A DNA stretch of 64,000 nt from Salinirussus salinus. GTDB taxonomy: Archaea; Halobacteriota; Halobacteria; Halobacteriales; Haloarculaceae. Positions within the stretch are counted from its first letter, which is position 1. The number at the start of each line of letters is the position of its first letter. The position numbers and the translations under genes are program-made. The notes beneath the pieces were generated by a model, which had not been told where the DNA came from, ran no database searches, and saw only the letters and a list, made by a program, of their open reading frames with translations. Below are positions 1 to 8,094 of the stretch, piece by piece. Location of the stretch: positions 558,001 through 622,000 of the forward strand of contig NZ_WOWO01000002.1 in NCBI RefSeq assembly GCF_009831455.1, given 5' to 3'.

Positions 1-7
1 TGATAGG

Positions 8-160
8 ATGACAGCCGAAACCCGCACGGGGCGCTTGCCCCGTACCGACAGAGACGCATCGCCCGTCAATAAATCCCGGTATCAACCGCGGTTCCCACCG
101 CGGTGCCCACCAGCAGCGGGGACTATCCCGCGGCGGTCCCACGGAGGGCGGTGCGCATGA
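8..160 (+). CDS. Possible small basic protein, 50 aa
   Basis: An open frame starts with ATG at 8 and ends with TGA at 158-160, overlapping the ATG of the next small gene (ATGA), as do the genes that follow. The product would be Pro/Arg-rich (several RxP and PPR stretches) with no recognisable domain. The frame also contains a perfect hairpin at 26-43, so the region could instead be the terminator of a gene to the left plus a promoter for the cassette. The coupling is the only real support. Confidence 0.3.
   Translation: MTAETRTGRLPRTDRDASPVNKSRYQPRFPPRCPPAAGTIPRRSHGGRCA
26..43. repeat. Perfect inverted repeat, 7-bp stem and 4-base loop
   Basis: ACGGGGC at 26-32 pairs with GCCCCGT at 37-43 around the loop GCTT. 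It may be a transcription terminator for a gene to the left of the window, or simply part of the small frame at 8-160. There is no T-run after it, which weakens the terminator reading. Confidence 0.35.
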
Positions 161-279
161 CCTACAGCGCCTACGCCCTGAGCGGCCATCTCGTCATCGG
201 CGAAGGTAACAGCCTCGGCGAACTCGACGAGCGCGGCGCGTGGGTCGCCAGCAGCCACGTCGTGGAGGTGCGGGCATGA
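157..279 (+). CDS. Hypothetical 40-aa protein of the integrated element
   Basis: ATG at 157 has a good Shine-Dalgarno match (GGAGG at 143-147). The frame ends in TGA at 277-279, which overlaps the start of the next gene by four bases. The product begins MTYSAYALSGHLVIGEG and has no recognisable domain. The ribosome-binding site, high-GC codon use and translational coupling make it a likely real gene. Tiny genes of this kind are common in haloarchaeal proviruses. Its function is unknown. Confidence 0.5.
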   Translation: MTYSAYALSGHLVIGEGNSLGELDERGAWVASSHVVEVRA

Positions 280-875
280 GCGCCGTCCCAGCGGACAGCC
301 GTATCCCGGCCGGCTACGTTCACGACCCGCACGACCCGGACTACTACATCGAGCGGTGTCCGGACTGTGGCAGCCGCGAGAAGCGCCACAAGCACCCCGG
401 ACGGACCGAGTGCGGGACCTGCAACCGTCTCTGCGGCGTTACGCCGGTCAGCCGGGCCAGCGACCCCGAGAAGTCGGACAAGCAGACGGTGATGACCGAC
501 GGGGGACGAGACACCAGGGACGACGAGCGTCCCGAGGTCACCGACGACGAGTTTCTCCAGGCCGTCGAAACGCTCGGCCGCGTCAAGGAACAGGTCGCCG
601 AGCTGACCGCGGCGTTCGAGTCCATCGATACCGGGCTCACGCAAACCGACACGGTGGCCCTGCTGTACGGCCGCCGCAACGGACTCAACAAGACGACAGC
701 CGAGGAGGCGTTTCAGACCCTTTCGGACATCGGCTCGAAGAGTGATCGCGAACTCGTTGTGCGGCTGCTCAGCCAGTACAGCGACCTGAACCTCTCCGAG
801 TCCGAGGAGTTCCTGAGCGAGGTAGAGACCCTGCGGAACCGCTACGGTGACAAGGGGGGTGGTACGGATGCGTGA
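276..875 (+). CDS. Zinc-ribbon protein with helical C-terminal half, 199 aa
   Basis: The start is ATG 276, inside the ATGA overlap with the preceding gene. Residues about 28-50 carry two Cys pairs (CPDC and CGTC) separated by a basic KRHKH stretch, a small zinc ribbon that probably binds nucleic acid. The rest is acidic and helical, with a region near residues 85-115 that could form a coiled coil and an alanine/leucine-rich C-terminal domain. Zinc-ribbon proteins of this build occur widely in haloarchaeal viruses and integrative elements. I cannot name a family. The role is likely DNA or RNA binding within the element. Confidence 0.6.
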   Translation: MSAVPADSRIPAGYVHDPHDPDYYIERCPDCGSREKRHKHPGRTECGTCNRLCGVTPVSRASDPEKSDKQTVMTDGGRDTRDDERPEVTDDEFLQAVETLGRVKEQVAELTAAFESIDTGLTQTDTVALLYGRRNGLNKTTAEEAFQTLSDIGSKSDRELVVRLLSQYSDLNLSESEEFLSEVETLRNRYGDKGGGTDA

Positions 876-1185
876 ACCCGACCCGGAAGACCTCTACAGC
901 CACCACAACCCCGCGCTGGTCGACGTCAAGGGCCAGGGCGCCGTGTTCGTCGCCAAAGCCTCGACCTGCGACGACGGCTGGCTCCGCGTGCGGGAGTGGA
1001 CCGGGGTGAGCGTGAAGCTTCCACCCCGCCGGGTGAACCAGGTGCGATACCTGGAGACGGAGCGGTACGGCGAGCCCCGCGACGACGGGATGAAGCCCGT
1101 GCGGTTGGCGGACGAGGAGTACCGCGAACTCGCCCGGCAGTGGGTCGACGAGGAAGAGGACGAGCAGCCACAGGTGGTCGCATGA
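868..1185 (+). CDS. Hypothetical protein of the integrated element, 105 aa
   Basis: The chosen start is ATG 868, which overlaps the previous stop by eight bases and follows a G-rich run that can act as a ribosome-binding site. A GTG at 847 in the same frame is the alternative start. The product (MREPDPEDLYSHHNP at the N-terminus) looks like a small beta-rich domain: a phrase of the type GWLRVREWTGVSVKLPPRRVNQV suggests several short strands. The C-terminal tail is very acidic. No known family is recognised. Its place in the overlapping gene chain points to co-expression with the zinc-ribbon and HTH genes. Confidence 0.55.
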   Translation: MREPDPEDLYSHHNPALVDVKGQGAVFVAKASTCDDGWLRVREWTGVSVKLPPRRVNQVRYLETERYGEPRDDGMKPVRLADEEYRELARQWVDEEEDEQPQVVA

Positions 1186-1418
1186 GCGCCGAGCAGGCCC
1201 GACTCACGGCCTTCGAGCGCGACGACGGCGACGACAACCCGGACCCGGACCTGTCGGTACTCACGGAGGCCGAGCTCGAGGTCTACCACCACGTCATCAC
1301 CGGCCGGGCGGGAGCCCGGCAGTACGCCCGCGAGACCAACCGCTCGCCGGGGACGATCAGCAACCTGCTCCGGCGGGCCCGGGACAAGCTCGACGACCAG
1401 GAGGGCGTGGATGTCTGA
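1182..1418 (+). CDS. Small HTH protein resembling sigma-70 region 4 or LuxR-type HTH, 78 aa
   Basis: ATG 1182 overlaps the preceding stop (ATGA). Residues about 28-70 read LTEAELEVYHHVITG, then ARETNRSPGTISNLL, then RRARDKL. This is the pattern of a sigma-70 region 4 or LuxR-type helix-turn-helix, in which the recognition helix follows SPGTISN. Such proteins serve as small DNA-binding regulators in haloarchaeal elements and viruses. A natural guess is that it controls the element's own genes. The target is not visible in the sequence. Confidence 0.6.
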   Translation: MSAEQARLTAFERDDGDDNPDPDLSVLTEAELEVYHHVITGRAGARQYARETNRSPGTISNLLRRARDKLDDQEGVDV

Positions 1419-1578
1419 GTCCTGCCCGTACTGCCCGAAGGAACTCGCGGACACGGCCGAGCTCGGCCGGCACGCGATGCAGGCTCACCGCGAGGCTGTC
1501 CGCGCCCACCTCGTGCGGGAGGGACACGTCTCGCCGTTCGTCTCTGGACAGCAGACACTCGGGGAGGTGGTGGCGTGA
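1411..1578 (+). CDS. C2H2 zinc-finger protein, 55 aa
   Basis: ATG 1411 overlaps the end of the HTH gene by eight bases, and TGA 1576-1578 overlaps the GTG start of the next gene. The product has Cys5 and Cys8 (CPYC) and His21 and His26 (HAMQAH), giving a CX2CX12HX4H pattern, the classical single C2H2 finger. Archaeal single-finger proteins of about 50-60 residues are abundant in viruses and plasmids and are thought to bind DNA. The remaining residues form a short tail without motifs. Confidence 0.65.
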   Translation: MSESCPYCPKELADTAELGRHAMQAHREAVRAHLVREGHVSPFVSGQQTLGEVVA

Positions 1579-1805
1579 CCGACGGTGACCCCTACAGCTA
1601 CACGGTCAAACTCAAGCGCGGCGACGGCCACGACGTCCAGAAGTGCAAGGTCACCGCGCCGGACATCGAGACCTTGGAGCAGCGCGTCGACGCGATCCGG
1701 GACCGACTGGAGGGATGGGCTGCGGAGTACCGCGAGATACAGCCCACCGACCACCGGCCGCTGGCCGATGACCAGGGCACACTGGGGGAGGTCGGTGAGT
1801 CGTGA
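1575..1805 (+). CDS. Hypothetical acidic protein of the integrated element, 76 aa
   Basis: The GTG start at 1575 overlaps the zinc-finger stop, and the TGA at 1803-1805 overlaps the GTG start of the integrase, so the gene sits inside a fully coupled chain. The N-terminal half looks like beta strands (YSYTVKLKRGDGHDVQKC). Residues 30-52 form an amphipathic helix (IETLEQRVDAIRDRLEGW). Small proteins directly before integrases sometimes act as excision factors, but nothing in this sequence proves such a role. Confidence 0.55.
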   Translation: MTDGDPYSYTVKLKRGDGHDVQKCKVTAPDIETLEQRVDAIRDRLEGWAAEYREIQPTDHRPLADDQGTLGEVGES

Positions 1806-2899
1806 GCCCGAGCGCCACCCAGCCGGACCCGCCGGAGATGTCGGTCGCGGAGGCCGTCGACAGGTACCTCGCCAAGCGACAGACGGACTCGACGGCTCGG
1901 ACGCTGCGGTCCTACCGGAGCCGGCTGGAGCTCTTCGCACAGTGGGCCGAGAAGAACGGGATCGAGCGAGTCGGGGATCTGACACCCTGGCACATCGACA
2001 CCTACGATTTGACCCAGCGCGAGAGTGGCGCCGCGCCGACGACGATCAAGTCCCGGCTGTCGACGGTGAAGATGCTGCTCGAATACTGTGCGAGCATCGG
2101 CGCCGTCGACGACGATCTCGCGGAGAGCATCGATGTCCCGAACTTGGACCGGGCGGAAGAGCAGAGCGAGGAACGGCTGGCACCGGAGGATGCTGTGGCG
2201 GCACTCTCGTTCTTCCGGGATTCCCGCGCCTACTATGGGCGGCCGATGCACGCCTTCCTCGAGCTCGCCTGGCACACGGGCGCTCGGGTCGGAAGCATCC
2301 GGGGGATGGACCTGCCGGACTACCACCCCGACGAGCAGTATGTCGAAGTGGTCCACCGACCGAGTACGGGCACACCGCTCAAGAACAAGGGACAGGGTGA
2401 GCGGCGGATCGGGCTCTCCGACGCCGTCTGTGACGTTCTGGACACCTACATCGATCGTGAGCGGTGGGATCAGCGGGACGAGCATGGCCGGGAGCCGCTG
2501 TTTTGCGCTCGGCAGGGTCGCCCGTCGTTCACGACGCTACGGGCCTGGAGTTACAGAGCGACCCAGCCCTGTCTGTGGACAGAGTGCCCCCATGGGCGAC
2601 ACCCGGATACCTGCGAGTGGACCGAGCGGACCCACGTGAGCAAGTGCCCGTCGAGTCGGTCCCCCCACCGGATCCGAACGGGGAGCATCACCTGGCAACT
2701 CAACCGTGGTCTGGACATCGAGCTCGTCGGCGAGCGCGTCAACGCTTCGCCGTCAGTCATCCGGAAGCACTACGACCAGGCCACCGACGCCGAGGAGTTC
2801 GAGGAGCGCAGACGGGCCGCGGAGACGGCTCTGGACGTCGACGATTCGGACGACGAAGACGACCAGGAAGATGACCACAGCGAGGACGATTCAGCATGA
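1802..2899 (+). CDS. Tyrosine recombinase (phage-type integrase), 365 aa
   Basis: This is a site-specific recombinase of the lambda integrase/XerC-D family, expected to integrate and excise the element. The GTG start at 1802 overlaps the preceding stop. Residues about 13-115 form the SAM-like core-binding domain. The catalytic domain shows Arg162 (HTGARVGSIR), a Lys in TPLKNKGQG, His289 and Arg292 (SPHRIRTGS) and the nucleophile Tyr324 (IRKHYDQ). A Cys-rich insert with C257, C262, C271 and C282 between the first and second boxes may bind zinc, as in many haloarchaeal viral integrases. The C-terminus is a long Asp/Glu tail. All catalytic residues are present, so it is probably functional. Confidence 0.93.
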   Translation: MSPSATQPDPPEMSVAEAVDRYLAKRQTDSTARTLRSYRSRLELFAQWAEKNGIERVGDLTPWHIDTYDLTQRESGAAPTTIKSRLSTVKMLLEYCASIGAVDDDLAESIDVPNLDRAEEQSEERLAPEDAVAALSFFRDSRAYYGRPMHAFLELAWHTGARVGSIRGMDLPDYHPDEQYVEVVHRPSTGTPLKNKGQGERRIGLSDAVCDVLDTYIDRERWDQRDEHGREPLFCARQGRPSFTTLRAWSYRATQPCLWTECPHGRHPDTCEWTERTHVSKCPSSRSPHRIRTGSITWQLNRGLDIELVGERVNASPSVIRKHYDQATDAEEFEERRRAAETALDVDDSDDEDDQEDDHSEDDSA

Positions 2900-2988
2900 T
2901 TTCCGAGAAGACCAAAAATGCCGAAAACAGTACAGAGAAGCGCCAACACGCAGATATTATGGCCCCTCCGAGCCCATTCCCTGCTTAA
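2896..2988 (+). CDS. Possible 30-aa peptide coupled to the integrase
   Basis: ATG 2896 overlaps the integrase TGA (ATGA), and the frame runs to TAA 2986-2988. The peptide begins MISEKTKNAENSTEKR and is hydrophilic with a Pro-rich end. The arrangement resembles the other genes of this element, but the frame is short and the base composition is more AT-rich than the genes before it. It may only mark the region of the element boundary. Confidence 0.3.
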   Translation: MISEKTKNAENSTEKRQHADIMAPPSPFPA

Positions 2989-3087
2989 CGGCTCAAGAGA
3001 GTACGGCAGTAACAAGAAGGTTCCGCCCCATCTCGGTACACCGACCCTTTCGGAAATACCAATAAGAGTATATTTATTCTCCAAAAC

Positions 3088-3096
3088 CATTATACG
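3088..3096 (+). promoter_or_regulatory. TATA-like promoter for the gene at 3118
   Basis: The AT-rich sequence around CATTATACG is centred about 26 bases before ATG 3118, the spacing expected for a haloarchaeal leaderless transcript. The preceding 40 bases are also AT-rich. Confidence 0.5.
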
Positions 3097-3117
3097 CTTT
3101 CATTTAAGTAGTACCGC

Positions 3118-3462
3118 ATGGCGTCAGACCAGGGCTCGAAATTGGGTCACTTGAAGATCGGTCTGGATGCGATCCCTCCAATTGAACGATCAGTCGAAAA
3201 CGGTGTGCTCCGCGAGACACGGGCCTTTCGCGGTGTCACCCTCGAGCAGGCCGTGAACTACCTCGAGAACCTCGGTGGCGAACGCACTGGAGAGGCCGAG
3301 ATCCAGGGAGACAGATGGAAGGCCCATCTCTCGGCGGAGAAGGTTCCGGTCGGCCCCTCCTATCGGCTCACCGAGGTTACTGTCACGTGGGTTGGTGACG
3401 AGGACGTTCTCGAACCAGTCATCTTCCGGTTTCGACTCAAGACGTTCCGAGCACCGGGATGA
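3118..3462 (+). CDS. Conserved-looking hypothetical protein, 114 aa
   Basis: The start ATG 3118 lies about 26 bases after a TATA-like box, so the transcript is probably leaderless. The product has no membrane segment or signal. Its mixed alpha/beta pattern includes TLEQAVNYLENLGGER and, near the end, RLTEVTVTWVGDEDVLEPV followed by a basic FRLKTFRAPG. The compact ACT-like or ubiquitin-like feel could suggest a MoaD-associated domain, but this is only an impression. It is the first gene that looks like host chromosome after the integrase. Confidence 0.6.
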   Translation: MASDQGSKLGHLKIGLDAIPPIERSVENGVLRETRAFRGVTLEQAVNYLENLGGERTGEAEIQGDRWKAHLSAEKVPVGPSYRLTEVTVTWVGDEDVLEPVIFRFRLKTFRAPG

Positions 3463-3483
3463 CCGGGCTGTCGGAGGGTCGGA

Positions 3484-3499
3484 CCGGTCTGCAGACCGG
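3484..3499. terminator. 16-bp perfect palindrome between convergent genes
   Basis: CCGGTCTGCAGACCGG at 3484-3499 is a perfect palindrome just past the end of the plus-strand gene at 3118 and before the end of the minus-strand gene at 3564. It could form a hairpin in transcripts from both sides. No T-run follows, so the terminator role is inferred from position. Confidence 0.35.
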
Positions 3500-3563
3500 C
3501 GCACTTGTTGGATGAACAGTTCGGTCCGGGAGCGGCACACTTCGGTGGTATTCGCGGCCGTCC

Positions 3564-4817
3564 TCACACGAGGAAGACGTACAGGAGGCCGACGCCGGAG
3601 ACGACGCCGAGGACGGCCGTCACGACGAGCGCGAGTTTCCGGGTGCCGAGGGCCCACGTGAGCCCGGCCTTGACGAGCGTGTTCGCGACGGCGCCGACGA
3701 CGATGCCGGTCGTCGCCACCTCCCGGGAGACGGCCCCGTCCCCTGACAGCCTGCTCAGGGTGATCGTTATCGCGTCCACGTCGGCCAGCCCGGAGAGAAA
3801 CGCCGTCGCGTAGATACCTGACGCGCCGAACCACGCGTGGGCCTGCTCCGAGACCAGGAGCACGGCGGCGAACACGACGCCGAAAAACAGCGCCGGCCGC
3901 AGCCGAAACGGGTTCTCGACGTCGACTCCGGCGGTTTCCGCCGCCCCCGCCCGCCAGTACACGGCCGCCGCGACGACGACGCCGACGCCGGTCATCAGAC
4001 CGAGCGGGGCGGCGACCTGCGGGGCCAGCGACCGGTTGACCACCGCGACTTCCACGAGCGCCCGCGGGAACATCACGATAGACGCGACGACCGTCGCGAA
4101 CGCACAGACGCGATAGAGGACAGGGGAGTCCGTCGCGCGCTCGGCCATCGAGACCGTCGTCGCGGTCGAGGAGACGAACCCGCCGAAGATGCCGGTGACC
4201 GCGATCCCGCGCCTGGCACCCAGGACCCGACTCAGGACGTAGGCCGCGAAGCTCAGTCCGGTGACGAAGACCACCATCAGCCAGACGAACTGGGGGTTGA
4301 GGCCGAACAGGGCCGGAATCGCCCTGTCGGGCAGCACCGGATACACGACGAACGCGACGAGGACGAACGTGACCGACGCCCGTCGCTCCTGCTCGTCGAT
4401 CCGGTCGACGAACCGATGGATGGCACCCTTTTCGGCGAGGATCACCGTGACGACGCCGGCGACGACGACGGCGACGAGCGCGCCGCGTTCGGAGTGGGTC
4501 ACCAGCGCACCGAGCACGACAGTGAGCAGGGCCGCGGTCAGCGTCGTGAGCCCGATGTCGCCCTCCATGGCGACCTTCGCCCCGTACGCGACGGTCAGGG
4601 GGAGCGCCACGGCGAGGAGGAGAACGGGAAACGCCGCCGGGTAGAACGCCCCGGCGAGTGCCCCCAGGAGCGCGAAAAGCGGGAAGGTGCGGCTCCCGGC
4701 GAACGTCCCGCCGGACTCGCTCTGTTCCCGCTCGAGACCGATGAGTGCGCCGACCCCGAACGCGAGTGCAATGCGGACGAGGACCAGCTGGAACGGGTCC
4801 GTGAGGGGGTCGACCAT
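3564..4817 (-). CDS. MgtC/SapB-type membrane protein with DUF4010-like C-terminal part, 417 aa
   Basis: The N-terminus has the MgtC family signature: a first helix followed by GVGALIGLEREQSE, then the SRTFPLFALLGALAG segment. MgtC-type proteins are inner-membrane proteins of uncertain biochemical role, linked to magnesium stress and ATP synthase control in bacteria. The rest has about ten further hydrophobic segments and matches the DUF4010 type of long MgtC-like proteins (ATTVSMAERA motif near the middle, GASGIYATAFLSGLADVDAIT near the end). It is transcribed alone on the minus strand. The reverse-strand ATG at 4817 gives a full-length protein. Confidence 0.75.
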   Translation of the reverse strand: MVDPLTDPFQLVLVRIALAFGVGALIGLEREQSESGGTFAGSRTFPLFALLGALAGAFYPAAFPVLLLAVALPLTVAYGAKVAMEGDIGLTTLTAALLTVVLGALVTHSERGALVAVVVAGVVTVILAEKGAIHRFVDRIDEQERRASVTFVLVAFVVYPVLPDRAIPALFGLNPQFVWLMVVFVTGLSFAAYVLSRVLGARRGIAVTGIFGGFVSSTATTVSMAERATDSPVLYRVCAFATVVASIVMFPRALVEVAVVNRSLAPQVAAPLGLMTGVGVVVAAAVYWRAGAAETAGVDVENPFRLRPALFFGVVFAAVLLVSEQAHAWFGASGIYATAFLSGLADVDAITITLSRLSGDGAVSREVATTGIVVGAVANTLVKAGLTWALGTRKLALVVTAVLGVVSGVGLLYVFLV

Positions 4818-5023
4818 CGTGAGGGACGTCGACGGCTGGTTCCGTCAACGTTCGGGTGTGGTTGCACCCGGTCGAACACCGGGCTACGCGGCGTCCGTCT
4901 GCGCGTCCGACGGGCGTCGTCCCGTCTGTATCCGGACGGACGCCGATGCCGTCCACCCGGACGGGGCGTCGAAGCCGAAAGCGTAACGCTTGGGTGGCCG
5001 TCGAGCCAGGGGGGAACTGGACG

Positions 5024-6040
5024 ATGCCGTACGACCGTCTCGCGCGGAAGCTGGCCGGCCGGGAGACGGCGGCGCTGACGACGCTGCCGGACGGGAGCGT
5101 CGACTACTTCTGTACCGTCGCGGAGAACGGCGACCGGCGCATCGAGTCGCGCGACGCGTTCGCCCGGGCGGTGCTGGACGAGCGGGATTCGCTTCGGTTT
5201 CGCGTCGACACGGTCGAGCCCGGCGGCCAGGCGGTCAACGCGGCGATGCAACTACACGCGCTCGGCGACCCGGTCACCTGCTACGGCCACCTCGACGCGC
5301 CCGCGTTCGAGTCGCTCCCCTTCGAGACGGTTTCGATGGGCGAGCCGTCCGAAGTCTACGTGCTTACCTTCGACGACAGGGACCTCATGCTCGCCAGGAA
5401 CACCGACCTCGCGGAGTGGACGCTCGCGGATCTCGACGGAGAGGCCGACCTCTCGACGGTGTTCGCCGCCGACGGTATCTGCTGTAGCAACTGGGTCTCG
5501 TCCCCGGGGCTCGAACGCGCCTTCCACCGGCTGGGTCGGCTGGACGTTCCGCGGGTCCCGTTCGTTTTCGACCCGGGCGACGTCGTCGGCCACGACGCCG
5601 AGGCGGTCGAGGCACTGCACGAGGCGATGAGTGCTCTCCAGGACACGTTCGACGTCGTCTACAACGCGAACAGGGCAGAGGTCGAAGCGACGGCCGCGCC
5701 GCTTTCGGGAACGTACGACGACGACCTCGACCGGCTCGCCGCGGTCCGGGAAGAGACGGGTATCGCGGCCGCCGTCATGCACGCCAGAGACGAGGCGGCC
5801 GCGGCAACGCCCGACGGGCGAGTGCGGGTCGCCAACTACCGGGTCGACGCGCCGGAGCGACACACCGGCGGCGGCGACCGGTTCACCGGCGGTCTGGCCC
5901 ACGCACTGGCGTGTGGCTGGGACTGGGACGTAGCGCTGGCGATGGGAAACGCCTGCGCGGTCACGTACGTGGAGTCGGGGACTACCGGTGACGTCGACGA
6001 CCTCGTCGAGTTCGTCCACACCCACGCGAGCGAAACCTGA
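5024..6040 (+). CDS. PfkB-family carbohydrate kinase, 338 aa
   Basis: This is a ribokinase-like sugar or nucleoside kinase. The PfkB signature near the C-terminus is present as HTGGGDRFTGGLAHAL, which contains the catalytic Asp and the anion hole. The N-terminal glycine-containing substrate region appears as EPGGQAVNAAMQLHALG. The ATG at 5024 gives a normal family length, and the in-frame extension to 4856 is rejected because the family starts near MPYDRLARKL. The substrate cannot be told from sequence. The gene stands alone, with the divergent MgtC-like gene before it and a flavoprotein with its own promoter after it. Confidence 0.82.
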   Translation: MPYDRLARKLAGRETAALTTLPDGSVDYFCTVAENGDRRIESRDAFARAVLDERDSLRFRVDTVEPGGQAVNAAMQLHALGDPVTCYGHLDAPAFESLPFETVSMGEPSEVYVLTFDDRDLMLARNTDLAEWTLADLDGEADLSTVFAADGICCSNWVSSPGLERAFHRLGRLDVPRVPFVFDPGDVVGHDAEAVEALHEAMSALQDTFDVVYNANRAEVEATAAPLSGTYDDDLDRLAAVREETGIAAAVMHARDEAAAATPDGRVRVANYRVDAPERHTGGGDRFTGGLAHALACGWDWDVALAMGNACAVTYVESGTTGDVDDLVEFVHTHASET

Positions 6041-6099
6041 GTGTCCGGAACGGGCGAGCGGTCGGGGACGAGCGCACCACGCGAAGCCCCGACAGTACG

Positions 6100-6107
6100 A
6101 ATATATA
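6100..6107 (+). promoter_or_regulatory. TATA box of the sarcosine-oxidase-type gene
   Basis: AATATATA at 6100-6107 is centred about 27 bases before ATG 6131. This predicts a leaderless transcript and supports that start over the upstream in-frame codons. Confidence 0.65.
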
Positions 6108-6130
6108 CGAGAGGCTGCTCGCACTGTAAC

Positions 6131-7306
6131 ATGGGACACGCTAACGAGTACGATGCCATCGTCCTCGGCGTCGGTGCAGCCGGGAGCGCCGCCACCTACC
6201 ACCTCGCGAGACGCGGCACGTCGGTGCTCGGGATCGACCAGTTCGGCGTCCCGAACAACCGGGGGTCATCGCGCGGCTTCACGCGCGTGATCAACCCGGC
6301 AGTCCGGGAGAAACCCCAGTACGTACAGATCATCCAGCGGTCGCTCGAGCTGTGGAACGAACTCCAGGAGCGCCACCCGAACCAGCTCATCTGCAAGACG
6401 GGTGCGCTCCGGGGCTGGACCGGCCCGGACTACGAGGGCCACCGGGACTCCCTCGAGGAGGCAGTCGAGCTGTGCGAGAGCCAGGGACTGCCCTACGAGG
6501 TGCTCGCCGGCGAGGAAGTCGAGCGGCGGTTTCCCGGCTACGACCTCTCCGGCGACTTCAGGTTCCTCTACCAGCCCGACGGCGGCGTGCTCGACGTGCC
6601 GGAGTGTACCATCGCGCACATGAACGCCGCCCACGACCACGGCGCGGAGATCCGGGCTCACGAGCGCGTCGAGAGCTGGGAACCGACCGACGCCGGGGTC
6701 CGAGTCAGGACGACCAGAGGGGAGTACGAGGCGGGCAAGCTCCTCGTAACCGCCGGTCCCTGGCTCTCCGAGGTCGTCAGCGACCTCGGTGACGTGACCC
6801 CGCGGCGGGCGGTCATGGGCTGGTTCCGCCCGGAGGAGCCCGAGCGGTTCAGGCAGGACACGTTCCCCTCCTTCGGCTGGGACACCGAGAACGGCTACTT
6901 CTACGGGACGCCCGCCTACCGGATCGACGGCGTGAAGGTCGGCGGGGCGACCGACTTCGAGAGCGAGACGACCGTCGACCCCGACGGGATGGACCGCGAG
7001 GTCACGAGAGAGGAGGAGGGGATGCTCAGACAGTTCATGGAGGAGCACATGCCCACCGCCGCGGGACCGACGCTCCGGCTGACCGCGTGTATGACGACGC
7101 GAGCGCCGGACAAACAGTACGTGTTCGACACGTACGGCGAGGGCTCCGACGTCTACGTCGCGGGCGGGTTCTCCGGCAGCGGGTTCATGACCGCGAGCGC
7201 CGTCGGCGAGGTCGGGTCGAAGCTGGTACTCGGCGAGGCCACGGACGTCGACCTGGAGCCGTTCCGGGCCTCGAGGCTGTCGTCGGCCGGGCCCGGCGTG
7301 TCGTGA
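6131..7306 (+). CDS. solA: FAD-dependent oxidoreductase, SolA/monomeric sarcosine oxidase type, 391 aa
   Basis: This is a DAO-family flavoenzyme that should oxidise an N-methyl amino acid (N-methyl-L-tryptophan or sarcosine type). The N-terminal Rossmann motif is GVGAAGSAATYHLARRG, followed by the family phrase SSRGFTRVI. The C-terminal FAD-binding segment shows TACMTTRAPDKQYVFD, containing the region where monomeric sarcosine oxidases hold covalent FAD through a Cys (the C of ACMTT), and GGFSGSGFM. Length is normal for the family. The start at 6131 is set by the TATA box. The substrate is uncertain. Neighbours give no pathway. Confidence 0.8.
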   Translation: MGHANEYDAIVLGVGAAGSAATYHLARRGTSVLGIDQFGVPNNRGSSRGFTRVINPAVREKPQYVQIIQRSLELWNELQERHPNQLICKTGALRGWTGPDYEGHRDSLEEAVELCESQGLPYEVLAGEEVERRFPGYDLSGDFRFLYQPDGGVLDVPECTIAHMNAAHDHGAEIRAHERVESWEPTDAGVRVRTTRGEYEAGKLLVTAGPWLSEVVSDLGDVTPRRAVMGWFRPEEPERFRQDTFPSFGWDTENGYFYGTPAYRIDGVKVGGATDFESETTVDPDGMDREVTREEEGMLRQFMEEHMPTAAGPTLRLTACMTTRAPDKQYVFDTYGEGSDVYVAGGFSGSGFMTASAVGEVGSKLVLGEATDVDLEPFRASRLSSAGPGVS

Positions 7307-7389
7307 CCGGGTGAGACACACTGCCGACAGGCCCCACCGTGGATCCTGGGCAGTCCCCGCATTGCCACCTACAGCAGGCCGAAGGAGAG

Positions 7390-8094
7390 TTACCCCGCGT
7401 CCCCGTCGGTGGGCTCGTCGGCCCGAACCACCAGAACCGGTCCGACCGACGCCGACGCGACGCGGTCGGCCTCCTCCCCGAACACGAGCGAGCGCAGCGA
7501 GGGGGCCGACTCACCCATGACGACCGCGTCGTGGTCCGGGACGGCGTTCATCAGTGCGTCGAACGTGGAGCCCTCCCGTTCGAGTCTCGTCTCCACGGAG
7601 AGGCCGGCCTCGCGGAGCCGTTCGGCGGCCGCGTCGAGCCGGTCCGCCGCCCCGTCCGCTGTGCCCGCCAGCAGCAGCGTCACGCCGACCTCGCGGTCCC
7701 CGATGACCTCCACGACGAAGGCCAGGACCCGGTCCACCGCGACGTCGCCGGACAGCGAGACGAGCAGCCGGTCGACGTCGCCGGTCACTCCGGAGATGGC
7801 GTACGCCCGGGCGTCGACCTCGTCGGCGACCCTGTTCACGGTCTGTTCCCGGTCGTGAGTGAACACGAGCCGGTGGTCGGCGGCCCCGCCGGCCGACCGG
7901 AACTCCTCGACCAGGTCCTCCAGCGCCGAGGTAGCGCGCTCCTCGTACTGGAGGCGGGCCTGGTCCGGCGGCGTCTGTTCGGGGAGGACGTGATAGCCGA
8001 GGACGGTCACGTCGACCGTCCCGAGCAGGGTCATCAACCCGGATGAGACGGTCGCTCCCTCGAGGACCGCGACGGGAACGAGTACTCGTGTCAT
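7390..8094 (-). CDS. Universal stress protein family (UspA-like, two halves), 234 aa
   Basis: The protein starts MTRVLVPVAV and has two Usp-like halves: the first about residues 1-135 and the second ending in VVMGESAPSL and VGPVLVVRADEP. The usual GxxG...S nucleotide-binding signature is degenerate. Its ATG overlaps the stop of the upstream permease (ATGA), so the two genes form an operon. In haloarchaea UspA domains often accompany or are fused to APC permeases, where they are thought to modulate transport. That role is inferred. Confidence 0.8.
   Translation of the reverse strand: MTRVLVPVAVLEGATVSSGLMTLLGTVDVTVLGYHVLPEQTPPDQARLQYEERATSALEDLVEEFRSAGGAADHRLVFTHDREQTVNRVADEVDARAYAISGVTGDVDRLLVSLSGDVAVDRVLAFVVEVIGDREVGVTLLLAGTADGAADRLDAAAERLREAGLSVETRLEREGSTFDALMNAVPDHDAVVMGESAPSLRSLVFGEEADRVASASVGPVLVVRADEPTDGDAG

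Larger units (their letters stand above)
1..2990. mobile_element. Integrase end of an integrated genetic element (left part outside window)
   Basis: A run of short plus-strand genes, nearly all joined by ATGA or similar overlaps, ends in a tyrosine recombinase at 1802-2899. Small overlapping genes of unknown function, zinc fingers and an HTH protein next to an integrase are typical of haloarchaeal proviruses and integrative elements. The left boundary is outside the window. The right boundary is inferred to lie between the integrase stop and the conserved gene at 3118, where the sequence becomes AT-richer. No tRNA gene or obvious att repeat is visible there, so the exact end is unknown. Confidence 0.6.

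Noticed and set aside
2900-3117. Searched for an integration site within a tRNA gene next to the integrase
   Set aside because: No cloverleaf or tRNA 3' end is recognisable in this stretch.
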